A stretch of DNA of 64,000 nt, taken from assembly GCF_020911865.1 (NCBI RefSeq), contig NZ_CP087131.1:2480001-2544000 (forward strand). The letters run 5' to 3'. Below, piece by piece: positions 1 through 7,775 of the stretch. This DNA is from Chryseobacterium sp. C-71. Its GTDB lineage: Bacteria > Bacteroidota > Bacteroidia > Flavobacteriales > Weeksellaceae. Every line of letters begins with the position of its first letter. Position 1 is the stretch's first letter. The position numbers and the translations under genes are program-made. The notes under the pieces were generated by a model. That model was not told the origin of the DNA. It saw only the letters and a program-made list of their open reading frames with translations, and did not search any database.

Positions 1-1173
1 CTTTTCAATACAAGTGCCTCATATTCTTATAACCAATCAGATTTAAATTTCTCGACAGAAACCAATGACATTGAATCAGAAAAAACACAATTGTTGAATG
101 ACGGAAATTATATCAATTTCAAAGCAGTTATCGATAGAAAAATCAATAAAATAAGTGCTTTGCGAGGCGGGTTTGAATTAAATTATGCAAATGAAAAACT
201 AAATTTCGGCGAAGTCAATAAAAATTATCGGGATTTGATTTCTTCTGCTTTTGTGGAAACAGATTTAGGTTTCAGCAATCACTTTTCTGCAAAAATTGGT
301 GTGAGAGGAGAAAACTCTTCTTATCTTAATAAAACTAATATTGCGCCACGTTTTGCTTTGGCCTATCGTTTAGCAAAAGACTGGACAACCTCTTTCGCTT
401 ACGGATTGTTCTTTCAAAATCCTGAAAGTAAATACATTAACTCTTCTGCTCAATTAGATTTTCAACAATCACAACACTTTATTTTTCAGGTTCAGCGATC
501 AACGGAAGGAAGAAGCTTGAGATTTGAAGCATTTTATAAAAAATATGATGAACTGATAAAAACTCAAAACATTATTCCGGACGCAGATCAAAATCAGCAG
601 GTACAAACGGCCTTTAACAATAACGGAAACGGTTTTGCAAAAGGATTAGAACTATTCTGGAGAGATAAAAAAACATTTGAGAACATAGATTATTGGGTTA
701 GCTATTCATTTCTTGATTCCAAAAGAGATTTTCTGAATTATCCTGTGAGCTTAAAACCGAATTTCGCTGCAGAGCACACCATTTCCCTTGTTGCCAAAAG
801 ATTTATCCCCGAATGGAAAACTGGCGTTAATTTATCATACACCTATGCAAAAGGCAGACCTTATTATGATATTGTTACTCAGAATGATAAAAATATTATT
901 CGAAATGAAGGCAGGCTGAAGGATTATAATTCTCTCAATTTAAGCTTTAATTATCTGCCTAATCTTGGTAAAAAAGATGCAAAAGCGTTTACCATTTTTG
1001 TTGTGAGTATTTCAAATGTTTTAGGGACAAAAAACATTTACGGCTATAACTTTTCACAAAACGGATCAAGAAGTTCAGCGGTCGTTCCGCCAGTTAACAC
1101 GTTTGTATTTGTTGGGATGTTTATCAGTTTTGGGGTAGATAAAACACAGGATGCAATTAATAATAATCTTTAA
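1..1173 (+). CDS. Outer-membrane beta-barrel receptor (TonB-dependent receptor-like), C-terminal part
   Basis: The reading frame is open from the first base of the window, so this is the 3' part of a longer gene; the leucine codon at 91 is not a real start. The 390 visible residues alternate polar and aromatic residues as in membrane beta-strands, for example the stretches around EFNYANEKLNFGE and the closing strand VGMFISFGVD. This resembles the OMP_b-brl_3 / TonB-dependent receptor barrels of Bacteroidota, which import substrates across the outer membrane with energy from TonB. No plug domain is visible because the N-terminus is outside the window. The substrate cannot be told. A secreted helical protein follows 46 bp downstream on the same strand. 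Confidence 0.75.
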   Translation, partial: LFNTSASYSYNQSDLNFSTETNDIESEKTQLLNDGNYINFKAVIDRKINKISALRGGFELNYANEKLNFGEVNKNYRDLISSAFVETDLGFSNHFSAKIGVRGENSSYLNKTNIAPRFALAYRLAKDWTTSFAYGLFFQNPESKYINSSAQLDFQQSQHFIFQVQRSTEGRSLRFEAFYKKYDELIKTQNIIPDADQNQQVQTAFNNNGNGFAKGLELFWRDKKTFENIDYWVSYSFLDSKRDFLNYPVSLKPNFAAEHTISLVAKRFIPEWKTGVNLSYTYAKGRPYYDIVTQNDKNIIRNEGRLKDYNSLNLSFNYLPNLGKKDAKAFTIFVVSISNVLGTKNIYGYNFSQNGSRSSAVVPPVNTFVFVGMFISFGVDKTQDAINNNL

Positions 1174-1219
1174 TATTATCTTTAAATCATAAAAAATAAC
1201 TTTAAAAAATTTAGAAATC

Positions 1220-1876
1220 ATGAAAAAATACATTTTAAGTTTTGCTTTATCTTGTATAAGCTTACTGTCTTTTGCTCAGAATAATTACGAAAAAGTAATG
1301 AAAGAGAAAATCGCTAAAATTGAAACCTGCAAAACACCGGAAGACTTTCAGGCTTTAGCCAACGATTTTCAGAGAATTGCTGAAAAAGAAACCACAAAAT
1401 GGCAGCCGAATTATTATACTGCTTTTTCCTATATTCAAAAAGGAAGAATTATGATGAGAGAAGGAAAAATGCAGGATTTGGATGTTGTCGCAGATCAGGC
1501 TCAAAAATATATTGATGCTGCAGGAAGTACAGATAAAGATAACTCCGAGATTCATTTGCTTCAGAAAATGGTTTATTCACTGAAAATGATGGTCAATCCT
1601 CAGGAAAGATATATGACTTTCGGTATGAAAGCACAGGAAGAATTAACGATTGCTGAAAAATTAAATCCCGATAACCCTAGAGTAAGCTTAATCAAGGCGG
1701 AAGACACCTACTTCACACCAGAACAGTACGGAGGAAGCAAAACTAAAGGCATTGAACAGTTCAAAACAGCCTTGGGAAAGTTTAATACTTTCAAGCCAAA
1801 AACCACATTAGATCCTGATTGGGGAAAACCGGAAGCTGAATATTTTATCGGATTGGGGACTTCAACCACAAAATAA
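1220..1876 (+). CDS. Secreted helical (TPR-like) protein of unknown function
   Basis: This 218-residue protein begins with a clear signal peptide (residues 1-19, hydrophobic core and a cut after SFA), so it is exported to the periplasm. The rest is mostly amphipathic helix; sections such as KYIDAAGSTDKDNSEIHLL and AEKLNPDNPRVSLIKAE look like degenerate tetratricopeptide units. No catalytic motif is visible. It lies 46 bp after the outer-membrane receptor and may be cotranscribed with it, and it is followed by a strong terminator at 1896-1921. A scaffold role next to the receptor is only a guess. Confidence 0.7.
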   Translation: MKKYILSFALSCISLLSFAQNNYEKVMKEKIAKIETCKTPEDFQALANDFQRIAEKETTKWQPNYYTAFSYIQKGRIMMREGKMQDLDVVADQAQKYIDAAGSTDKDNSEIHLLQKMVYSLKMMVNPQERYMTFGMKAQEELTIAEKLNPDNPRVSLIKAEDTYFTPEQYGGSKTKGIEQFKTALGKFNTFKPKTTLDPDWGKPEAEYFIGLGTSTTK

Positions 1877-1895
1877 TTCAAATAAGAACAACTTG

Positions 1896-1921
1896 AAAAC
1901 CTTCTATTGCGGAAGGTTTTT
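1896..1921 (+). terminator. Rho-independent terminator after the secreted helical gene
   Basis: A nine-base perfect stem (AAAACCTTC pairing with GAAGGTTTT) with a seven-base loop is followed by T residues, 20 bp after the stop codon at 1876. It closes the upstream unit just before the LytTR boxes begin. Confidence 0.8.
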
Positions 1922-1950
1922 CAGTTCAGAACATAAAATCAACCGTTCGG
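1921..1950 (+). promoter_or_regulatory. Predicted LytTR-type regulator site upstream of the 2TM kinase operon
   Basis: Two nine-base boxes, TCAGTTCAG (1921-1929) and ACCGTTCGG (1942-1950), stand as direct repeats with a 12-base spacer, so their centres are 21 bp apart on the same face of the helix. This is the geometry known for LytTR-domain regulators such as AgrA. An almost identical pair lies at 5776-5805. It sits just upstream of the promoter at 1962-1991, an activator position. The likely binder is the LytTR protein encoded at 6992, by inference. Confidence 0.7.
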
Positions 1951-1961
1951 TGACAAATAAT

Positions 1962-1991
1962 TTTTGCTGCAGATAATTTGATTTACTTTTG
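1962..1991 (+). promoter_or_regulatory. Promoter of the 2TM histidine kinase operon
   Basis: TTTTG (1962-1966) and TACTTTTG (1984-1991, matching TAnnTTTG) are 17 bp apart, fitting the Bacteroidota housekeeping promoter. The kinase ATG follows at 2009. Confidence 0.6.
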
Positions 1992-2008
1992 AATGAGAAT
2001 ATTACATC

Positions 2009-3334
2009 ATGAAACGTAAAGATTTTATAATACTACTTTGGATCTCTCTGGCAACAGCACTTTTCTTCTTCTTTTTCTTTAATCAGGAAATGACGTTTGA
2101 GAATTTTGCGATTACTTTTTTGATTTCGGCGATGTATTCATTTACTATTGGCGTTGGAAACGGCGTTATTAATGAGTTTCTTAATAAGAAGTTTCCCTGG
2201 TCTGAAAACACTAACAAGAGAGCAATTTTAAGTGTTATTTCCATTCTGATTGCCAATTTTGTGCTCGTTTATCTGTGTAATTATATCAATTTCGTGATTA
2301 TTCAAAAAGCGGCAACTACCGAGCAGTTCTTTGGTGGTGATTATAATTTCAGAAATTGGTTTATGATCAATATTGCTTTGCTGATTTCTGCATTTCTGCA
2401 TGCAAAAGGTTTTATGTCTGAGCTTAGCAAAACGTCCAGAAAAGAAGTTGTGGAGCAAAAGCTCATTGCAAAATCTGCCAATGCACAGTTTGAAAGCTTA
2501 AAAAACCAGCTCGATCCGCATTTTCTTTTTAATTCATTGAATGTTTTGAGTTCATTAATTGATGAAAACCCAACTCAGGCTCAAAAATTTACCGCTTCAA
2601 TGTCAAAAATTTATCGATATGTTCTCGAGCAGAAAGACAAAGAACTGGTGACTATAGATGACGAAATAGAATTTGCAAAAACCTATTGTGACTTGCTGAA
2701 AACAAGATTTGAGGACAGTGTCAATTTTATTTTTGATGTAAAAGATGAAGATTTACGAAGATTTGTCGTGCCGCTTTCTTTGCAGTTACTTTTAGAAAAC
2801 TGTATCAAACATAATTTAGCAACATCTTCAAAACCTTTATTAATAAGGATTTTTACAGAAAGAGATACGTTATGCATTGAAAATAATCTGCAGATTCGTG
2901 AGCAGATGAAAGAAAGTGCAGGGATTGGTTTGGCGAATATTGTACAGCGGTATTCTCTGCTTACCGATAAAAATGTTTTTGTTGAAAAATCGGAAGATTA
3001 TTTTAAAGTAAAGCTTCCGGTTCTTAATTATAAACCTAATATTGTCAATAATTTAGTTGATGAAGATATGCAAGCCTACGACAGGGCAAAAAAGAGAATG
3101 AAAGAAATAAAAAGTTTCTACGGAAACCTGATTGCTTATTGCATTATTATTCCGTTTTTAGCGATTGTGAATTTAATGACCTCTCCAAAAAATATCTGGT
3201 TTCTCTGGCCAATGTTAGGTTGGGGAATCGGTTTGGCAGCACACGGAATGGGCGCTTTTGCAATTGGAAGAAACTGGGAAGAAAGAAAAATAAGAGAAAT
3301 TTTAGACAAACAAAACAAACATGGAACATTCTAG
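2009..3334 (+). CDS. LytS/YehU-type sensor histidine kinase with C-terminal 2TM domain
   Basis: The 441-residue protein has an N-terminal membrane region (hydrophobic segments near 6-25, 35-52, 72-95 and 117-131), a HisKA_7TM-type His_kinase domain (PF06580 style) with the phospho-acceptor His171 in the motif LDPHFLFNSL, an N-box ENCIKHN at 263-269 and a G-box GIGLAN at 305-310. Unusually it continues into a 2TM domain (about 357-435) ending in NWEERKIREIL. That domain is close in sequence to the small stand-alone 2TM proteins downstream, especially the one at 5892. The next 2TM gene overlaps its end by 14 bases. The partner is very likely the LytTR regulator at 6992. The signal sensed is unknown; the 2TM domain may let it pair with the small 2TM proteins. 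Confidence 0.9.
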   Translation: MKRKDFIILLWISLATALFFFFFFNQEMTFENFAITFLISAMYSFTIGVGNGVINEFLNKKFPWSENTNKRAILSVISILIANFVLVYLCNYINFVIIQKAATTEQFFGGDYNFRNWFMINIALLISAFLHAKGFMSELSKTSRKEVVEQKLIAKSANAQFESLKNQLDPHFLFNSLNVLSSLIDENPTQAQKFTASMSKIYRYVLEQKDKELVTIDDEIEFAKTYCDLLKTRFEDSVNFIFDVKDEDLRRFVVPLSLQLLLENCIKHNLATSSKPLLIRIFTERDTLCIENNLQIREQMKESAGIGLANIVQRYSLLTDKNVFVEKSEDYFKVKLPVLNYKPNIVNNLVDEDMQAYDRAKKRMKEIKSFYGNLIAYCIIIPFLAIVNLMTSPKNIWFLWPMLGWGIGLAAHGMGAFAIGRNWEERKIREILDKQNKHGTF

Positions 3335-3620
3335 CAAAAACCACATCCGTTATCGTGAAGCGGAAAGAAGAGTAAAAAAAATCAAAGGATTTTATACGCA
3401 TGCAATGGTGTATTTTTTCGTCAATATTTTTGTCATTGGCGCAAAAGCACTCGATCTGGATCCGGGAGAAAAGTATTGGGAATGGGATTTATTGAAGCTT
3501 CCTCTGTTGTGGGGAATTGGTTTGGCTGCACATGGGTTAAGCATTTTCTTGCCAACAATGATTCTTGGTAGTGACTGGGAAGAAAAGAAGATCAAAGAAC
3601 TGATGGATAAAGATAAGTAA
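3321..3620 (+). CDS. Small 2TM-domain membrane protein
   Basis: This 99-residue protein is almost entirely one 2TM domain (PF13239 type). A basic amphipathic start (YREAERRVKKIKGFYTH) precedes two membrane helices (about 30-45 and 58-78), and a charged tail SDWEEKKIKELMDKDK follows. It overlaps the kinase gene by 14 bases and so is translationally coupled to it. The same layout is seen in the kinase C-terminus and in the proteins at 5892, 6192 and 6503. A role as a membrane partner or signal modulator of the kinase is inferred from the shared domain and the coupling. The family has no established biochemical function that I know of. Confidence 0.88.
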   Translation: MEHSSKNHIRYREAERRVKKIKGFYTHAMVYFFVNIFVIGAKALDLDPGEKYWEWDLLKLPLLWGIGLAAHGLSIFLPTMILGSDWEEKKIKELMDKDK

Positions 3621-3808
3621 ATGAATGTAATGTATTTACTTTTTTATGGTTCTATGGCGGTTTGGTTTCTAAGCGAATTTATTACAAGCAAAAATTTAAA
3701 TCAGAAAAAAAAGACCAAAAGAAAGATCAATCTCCACTCAATATTTTGTGGGTATTGATTCTTCCGTCGGTCTTTTTAGCGGTGAGAATTTCTAAACTGG
3801 CTACTTGA
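3621..3808 (+). pseudogene. Frameshifted, truncated membrane-protein gene (possibly isoprenylcysteine methyltransferase-like)
   Basis: An ATG directly after the stop of the 2TM gene begins a protein MNVMYLLFYGSMAVWFLSEF, a membrane helix typical of the start of small integral-membrane methyltransferase-like proteins. In the same frame it ends at 3758. If one A is restored to the run of eight A residues at 3705-3712, the reading continues as KDQKKDQSPLNILWVLILPS and a second helix to a stop at 3808. The two parts together make sense as one protein of about 62 residues, so a poly-A slippage is likely. Even repaired it is far too short for the methyltransferase family (usually about 200 residues), so the 3' end is also lost. 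The family assignment is tentative. Confidence 0.5.
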
Positions 3809-3835
3809 ACTATCAGAAATCAAAAGTAGCAGCTT

Positions 3836-5653
3836 CTATTTTTTCACGGTCATTTTAAAAACTTTTAAAACATTTCCTTTTTCATTATTTATTTTTAGCA
3901 AATAATTTCCTGTGTCTAATAGATTTTGCATGTCAAACTTCTGATTTTTAGATTTTTCCATTTGTTTTTTAATGATAAATCTTCCGGAAGTATCGTAAAC
4001 GGATAGACTGCAATCTTCTTTCTGCAACACATTTCCTGAAATACTGAAAATTCCATTGTTGGGATTATTGTATAAAACCAAATCTTTATCTAAACTCAAT
4101 TCGTTTACGGAAAGCTCCTGTCTTGAATTAAATCTTGCAAAAAAACCATTTGTAGCATAGCTATTATCAGGAATTCTGTTTGGCATAAATGCTCCTTCAG
4201 AAGCAAAACCGGTATTTGAATTGGTGTTACCATACAAGAAAAGTGAATGGTCATCGTATTTGATATTGATTGATTTTAAAATTGCAGTTGTCGTTGAGCT
4301 GCCTCCATAATATGAACTCCACTGAAGATTTCCGGACGCATTAAATTTAGCAAAGAAAGAATTACTTGATGTAGCAGTTGAACTCTGTGGTGTAGGCTGG
4401 TAAGATCCTGTGGTTGCTATATTATTTGTAGATCCGGTTGTTGTTCCTGTAATGAATATTTCTCCGCCGTTGAGTGCAATTACTTTATCAAATGTATTTA
4501 AATCATCTCCGTTTCCTCCAAAATAAGTGCTCCAGAGACGATTTCCATTGTGTGAAAATTTGGATAGAAATAAATCTGAACCACCACTAACCTGAGTTTT
4601 ATAAGCTCCAGGTGTAGCAAACATGTTGGTTCCATCAATATTAAAATCTGTACCTACAAGGTATAGACCTGTTTCGTTGACTGCTAGGTCATATAAAAAG
4701 GAAAATGAAACTAATGGTGATGGACCGTAGTATGTTCCCCAGGTTCTCTGTCCGTTTGATGTATCAATTTTGGTAATTGAAGAACTAGAAACGGTATTTT
4801 GAAAAGTTCCGGGAGTCGCCATTGTAGTAAGAGCAGGATTGGTATTCTTTGCAGTAATCATATACAACGCATTATCATAATACGCCATGTTGTGAACTTC
4901 TGATGGAAGATAGGTTGCCCATAAAAGCTGCCCGTTTGAATTTAATTTTGCCAAATAAGTATTCGCTATAAGCTGACCTTGTGCATACATAACGTCAAAA
5001 TTCTCCTGAAATACACCTGGTGTACTGATATTCTGCATGGTAGTTACGCCGGTAATGTAAATGTTTCCAGCGTCATCGGTAACAGAAATTGCATACATAT
5101 TGTCTTCAGGAAGATAGGTTGCCCAGATAATACTTCCCGTTGAAGATCTTTTGATGAGCATATTTTTAAATGTACTCAGCGGGTTTGTCTGCATCCACGT
5201 TCCTGGTGTTGCATTTATTACAGAGGTCAGGGGTCCGGTGTATCTTATTATTTTATTATCCTGACCATCAATTGCTGTAAGATGTTCTACAGAAGTAGTG
5301 TTATTGCCATCGTTGAGCTGATAGCCAAAATAATCAGGAATTCCGTCTGGACTAAAACGGGTTGAATAAAAATTGTGAGTACTGCCCGAAGAAGTATAAT
5401 TTCCGCCATTTCCGAGAACAAACTGATTGTAATAAGTGTTTGTGAGATTTGAATTATAAAATACAGTTCCTCTTATGTGCATGTTTTTTTGAGAATCAAA
5501 TGTAATTCCATTAGCAGAAAAGCCACCGTTAACTTCAATGCCTGATGGCCCAAAATAGGTTCCCCAAACTCTTTCATATTCTTGTGAGAGCAAAGGCGTT
5601 AAAGATAAATTGATCAAAAAAAGGCAGCAGATTTTCAGTAAATTTTTATTCAT
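3836..5653 (-). CDS. Secreted beta-propeller-like protein with T9SS type A sorting domain
   Basis: The 605-residue protein has a signal peptide (residues 1-23, ending PLLSQ), then a body of about 500 residues rich in Ser, Thr, Asn and Gly with recurring strand motifs such as VWGTYFG, IWATYLP, LWATYLP, TWGTYYG, LWSTYFGG and QWSSYYGG. These recall SBBP-type (seven-bladed beta-propeller) repeats. The last 85 residues (NELSLDKDLVLYNNPNNGIF to the end VFKMTVKK) form a Por-secretion/T9SS type A sorting domain, which sends the protein through the type IX system to the surface or medium. The gene lies on the opposite strand between the two 2TM units and does not belong to their operons. It may be an adhesin or surface protein; the ligand is unknown. 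Confidence 0.85.
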   Translation of the reverse strand: MNKNLLKICCLFLINLSLTPLLSQEYERVWGTYFGPSGIEVNGGFSANGITFDSQKNMHIRGTVFYNSNLTNTYYNQFVLGNGGNYTSSGSTHNFYSTRFSPDGIPDYFGYQLNDGNNTTSVEHLTAIDGQDNKIIRYTGPLTSVINATPGTWMQTNPLSTFKNMLIKRSSTGSIIWATYLPEDNMYAISVTDDAGNIYITGVTTMQNISTPGVFQENFDVMYAQGQLIANTYLAKLNSNGQLLWATYLPSEVHNMAYYDNALYMITAKNTNPALTTMATPGTFQNTVSSSSITKIDTSNGQRTWGTYYGPSPLVSFSFLYDLAVNETGLYLVGTDFNIDGTNMFATPGAYKTQVSGGSDLFLSKFSHNGNRLWSTYFGGNGDDLNTFDKVIALNGGEIFITGTTTGSTNNIATTGSYQPTPQSSTATSSNSFFAKFNASGNLQWSSYYGGSSTTTAILKSINIKYDDHSLFLYGNTNSNTGFASEGAFMPNRIPDNSYATNGFFARFNSRQELSVNELSLDKDLVLYNNPNNGIFSISGNVLQKEDCSLSVYDTSGRFIIKKQMEKSKNQKFDMQNLLDTGNYLLKINNEKGNVLKVFKMTVKK

Positions 5654-5775
5654 AATGATATGATTGTGAGTTGGTGTATAAAGATAATCAAATTCTCTAA
5701 ATAATGAATTATATTTTTAATTTTTCAAATTTATGTTAAATTGAAAAAACTACAAGCAGTTGAGTGAGAGTTTTT

Positions 5776-5805
5776 ACAGTTCAGCCTCAAAAATCTACCG
5801 TTCGG
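5776..5805 (+). promoter_or_regulatory. Predicted LytTR-type regulator site upstream of the three-gene 2TM operon
   Basis: ACAGTTCAG (5776-5784) and ACCGTTCGG (5797-5805) repeat the arrangement at 1921-1950: same boxes, same 12-base spacer. The distance to the -7 element (34 bp) is also nearly the same as in the first copy (33 bp). The first box matches the LytTR consensus exactly. Confidence 0.75.
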
Positions 5806-5815
5806 TTATATAAAG

Positions 5816-5847
5816 TTGAAGTGAAACGATTTCTTGACCTAAATTTG
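5816..5847 (+). promoter_or_regulatory. Promoter of the three-gene 2TM operon
   Basis: TTG (5816-5818) and TAAATTTG (5840-5847) are separated by 21 bp, which fits the Bacteroidota promoter. The first 2TM ATG follows at 5892. Confidence 0.6.
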
Positions 5848-5891
5848 ACTCAAGAAAACAAACAAATATTAATTTTTTAAAACAAAACATC

Positions 5892-6185
5892 ATGGAAAAT
5901 TTATCATTCAACAAAGAAAATTTAGCATACGAAAAGGCAGCAAAAAGAGTAAAAGATCTGAAAGGATTTTATGGCAATCTGACTTCTTATTGTTTAGTAA
6001 TTCCATTTTTATTGATTCTTAATCTTTTGACTTCGCCTGAGCATTTGTGGTTTTACTGGCCGATGCTAGGTTGGGGACTAGGTCTTACCATTCACGCAGT
6101 AGGCACTTTCGGAATCGGGAAAGATTGGGAAGAAAAGAAAATAAAACAATTGATGGAAGAGGAGAAAAGAAATGCTTTTAAATAA
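5892..6185 (+). CDS. Small 2TM-domain membrane protein
   Basis: The 97-residue protein is a single 2TM domain: a basic start (YEKAAKRVKDLKGFYGNL), two membrane helices (about 34-50 and 56-76) and the tail KDWEEKKIKQLMEEE. Of the small proteins here it is the closest to the C-terminal domain of the kinase at 2009; both share the block LLTSP/LMTSP, then WPMLGWG between the helices. It is the first gene of a tight unit with the proteins at 6192 (6-bp gap) and 6503, driven by a promoter with a LytTR-type site. The close match to the kinase domain suggests duplication from, or capture into, the kinase gene. Confidence 0.88.
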   Translation: MENLSFNKENLAYEKAAKRVKDLKGFYGNLTSYCLVIPFLLILNLLTSPEHLWFYWPMLGWGLGLTIHAVGTFGIGKDWEEKKIKQLMEEEKRNAFK

Positions 6186-6191
6186 TTAGCC

Positions 6192-6476
6192 ATGGAAAAT
6201 AACCTTGAAAAACTTAAATACAAGCGGGCTAAAAGTAGAATGGAAGAAATAAAAGCATTTTATATGATGCTTGGCGGATGCTTTTTACTCATGCCTTATT
6301 TAATTTTCATCAATATGAAAGTAAATCCCGAATTGCAGTGGTTTTGGTTTCCATTATTTGGGTTCGGAATAAGTATTTTAGGTTATGCACTTTATCTTTT
6401 TGCAGGAAAAGACTGGGAAGAGAAAAAAATAAAAGAACTGATGGAGGAGGAGAGAAGAAATTCAAAATCACTTTAA
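6192..6476 (+). CDS. Small 2TM-domain membrane protein
   Basis: This 94-residue protein is a further 2TM domain: basic helix YKRAKSRMEEIKAFYMML, two hydrophobic helices and the tail KDWEEKKIKELMEEERRN. It lies 6 bp after the previous 2TM gene and 26 bp before the next, clearly one transcription unit. It differs more from the kinase domain than its upstream neighbour does, lacking the WPMLGWG block (WFPLFGFG instead). Function unknown; it is presumed to act with the LytS/LytTR pair. Confidence 0.85.
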   Translation: MENNLEKLKYKRAKSRMEEIKAFYMMLGGCFLLMPYLIFINMKVNPELQWFWFPLFGFGISILGYALYLFAGKDWEEKKIKELMEEERRNSKSL

Positions 6477-6502
6477 TTAACAAACTTTAAAAAAGTAATA
6501 AA

Positions 6503-6778
6503 ATGAACTTTAATAACGCACAACAAAGAGTAAAAGACCTGAAATCATTCTATAAAAACTGTATGTGGTTTGGGATAGTAGCCTTGATCATATTTTTCAG
6601 AAGATTTATAAAAACTGGCGATTTATCTCAATCAATATTTAGCGGATCAATCATCCTGACGGTTTGGGGAATTATTTTGGCAGTAAAAGCAGTGAAACTA
6701 TTTATTTTCAATGCAGAATGGGAAAATAAAATTCTTGAGGAAGAAATGAGAAAGTCCAAAAAACCAATTAATTTTTAG
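6503..6778 (+). CDS. Small 2TM-like membrane protein (divergent)
   Basis: The 91-residue protein keeps the start pattern of the neighbouring 2TM proteins (NAQQRVKDLKSFYKNCMWFG) and has two membrane helices, but its tail is altered to AEWENKILEEEMRKSKK and the loop is unlike the others. It ends the three-gene 2TM unit that begins at 5892. I regard it as a divergent family member; the shared position and start motif are the main support. Confidence 0.78.
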   Translation: MNFNNAQQRVKDLKSFYKNCMWFGIVALIIFFRRFIKTGDLSQSIFSGSIILTVWGIILAVKAVKLFIFNAEWENKILEEEMRKSKKPINF

Positions 6779-6839
6779 AAACCGAAAAGATTTGATTATT
6801 TTTATTTAAAATTTATTATTGTCTGTAATCTAAGATAAC

Positions 6840-6935
6840 TGAAAAACTTAGTGAACTTTTATAAGTGAAACGGCTTTGTGTAACTTAAAAAAAAGTTTGT
6901 AGTTAAAAAATCGTTGTGAACTTTGCGTTAAAATT
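6840..6935. repeat. Degenerate intergenic repeat of the CTTTGTG type
   Basis: The stretch holds AAGTGAAACGGCTTTGTG and later GTTGTGAACTTTG. A related copy with AAGTGAAACGACTTTGTG and CTGTGAACTTAGTG is at 62198-62260, in the same order and with similar spacing. It lies between the last 2TM gene and the LytTR gene. Confidence 0.5.
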
Positions 6936-6942
6936 AAACATC

Positions 6943-6999
6943 ATGACTACTAAGAAATATTCAATTCAAATTAAACTAAAATACCAACTCAATGATTAA
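6943..6999 (+). other. Possible 18-residue leader peptide overlapping the LytTR start
   Basis: An ATG at 6943 opens a peptide MTTKKYSIQIKLKYQLND whose stop TAA lies inside the first codons of the LytTR gene, so the two overlap by 8 bases. Such an overlap could couple translation of the regulator to the leader. It is short and may be chance; there is no homology to judge it by. Confidence 0.25.
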
Positions 7000-7735
7000 A
7001 ACGGTCATCATAGAAGACGAAAAACCCGCTGCAAGAAAGTTAGAAAGAATGTTAAGTCTTTTCCCTGAATTACAGTTGGTTGCTAATCTGGAATCTGTGG
7101 AAGACGCCGTGCAATGGTTCTCAGAAAATGAGCATCCGCAGCTTATTTTTTCTGATATTGTTTTGGGTGACGGACTTTCGTTTGATATTTTTGAGAAAAT
7201 TTCCACTAAAGCTTTCATCATTTATACGACTGCGTTTGATCAGTATACTTTAAAAGCATTTAAATTAAACAGCATCGATTATCTTCTGAAACCCATCATG
7301 GATGAAGATTTGGCAGGTGCAATTGAAAAGTTTAAATCATTTCTTCCTTCAGATCAGTCGGTGAATTCGGATGATATCAAACAGCTCATCAAAAAAGAAA
7401 AATCAACGCTTTCAAGAATTTTAGTGAAAATAGGATACAACTTAAAAATCGTTCAGACGCACGAGGTCAGCTGTTTTTTTAGTGAAAATAAGATTGTATA
7501 TCTGCAAACTTCAGACAGAGTTTATCCTTCAGATTTTACTTTAGATGAATTGGCTGAAGTGCTTGATGATAAGAAATTTTTCCGTGTCAACAGACAGTTT
7601 ATTATCAATTCAGATTACATCAAAAATATCCATACTTCGCCTAATTATAAGGTTGAATTAAACTTTCAGCCACAAGAGGAAATTACAGTAAGCAGGGAGC
7701 GTGTAAAAGATTTTAAAGATTGGCTGGTATGTTAA
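6992..7735 (+). CDS. LytTR-family response regulator (LytR/AlgR type)
   Basis: The 247-residue protein has an N-terminal receiver domain (acidic pocket E8, D9, E10; phospho-acceptor Asp55 in FSDIVLGD; Thr80 in YTTAFD; Lys100 in YLLKPI) and a C-terminal LytTR DNA-binding domain (about 145-245, with FFRVNRQFIIN and VSRERVKDFKDWL). Domain order and length are normal for the family. LytTR proteins bind direct repeats of a nine-base box, and exactly such pairs stand before both 2TM transcription units (1921 and 5776). It therefore most likely regulates the kinase at 2009 and the small 2TM genes, and receives phosphate from that kinase. It is separated from the last 2TM gene by 213 bp and may have its own promoter. 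Confidence 0.93.
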   Translation: MIKTVIIEDEKPAARKLERMLSLFPELQLVANLESVEDAVQWFSENEHPQLIFSDIVLGDGLSFDIFEKISTKAFIIYTTAFDQYTLKAFKLNSIDYLLKPIMDEDLAGAIEKFKSFLPSDQSVNSDDIKQLIKKEKSTLSRILVKIGYNLKIVQTHEVSCFFSENKIVYLQTSDRVYPSDFTLDELAEVLDDKKFFRVNRQFIINSDYIKNIHTSPNYKVELNFQPQEEITVSRERVKDFKDWLVC

Positions 7736-7775
7736 TTTTTATTAAAACTAACAACTATCAACCAAAAACCATCAA

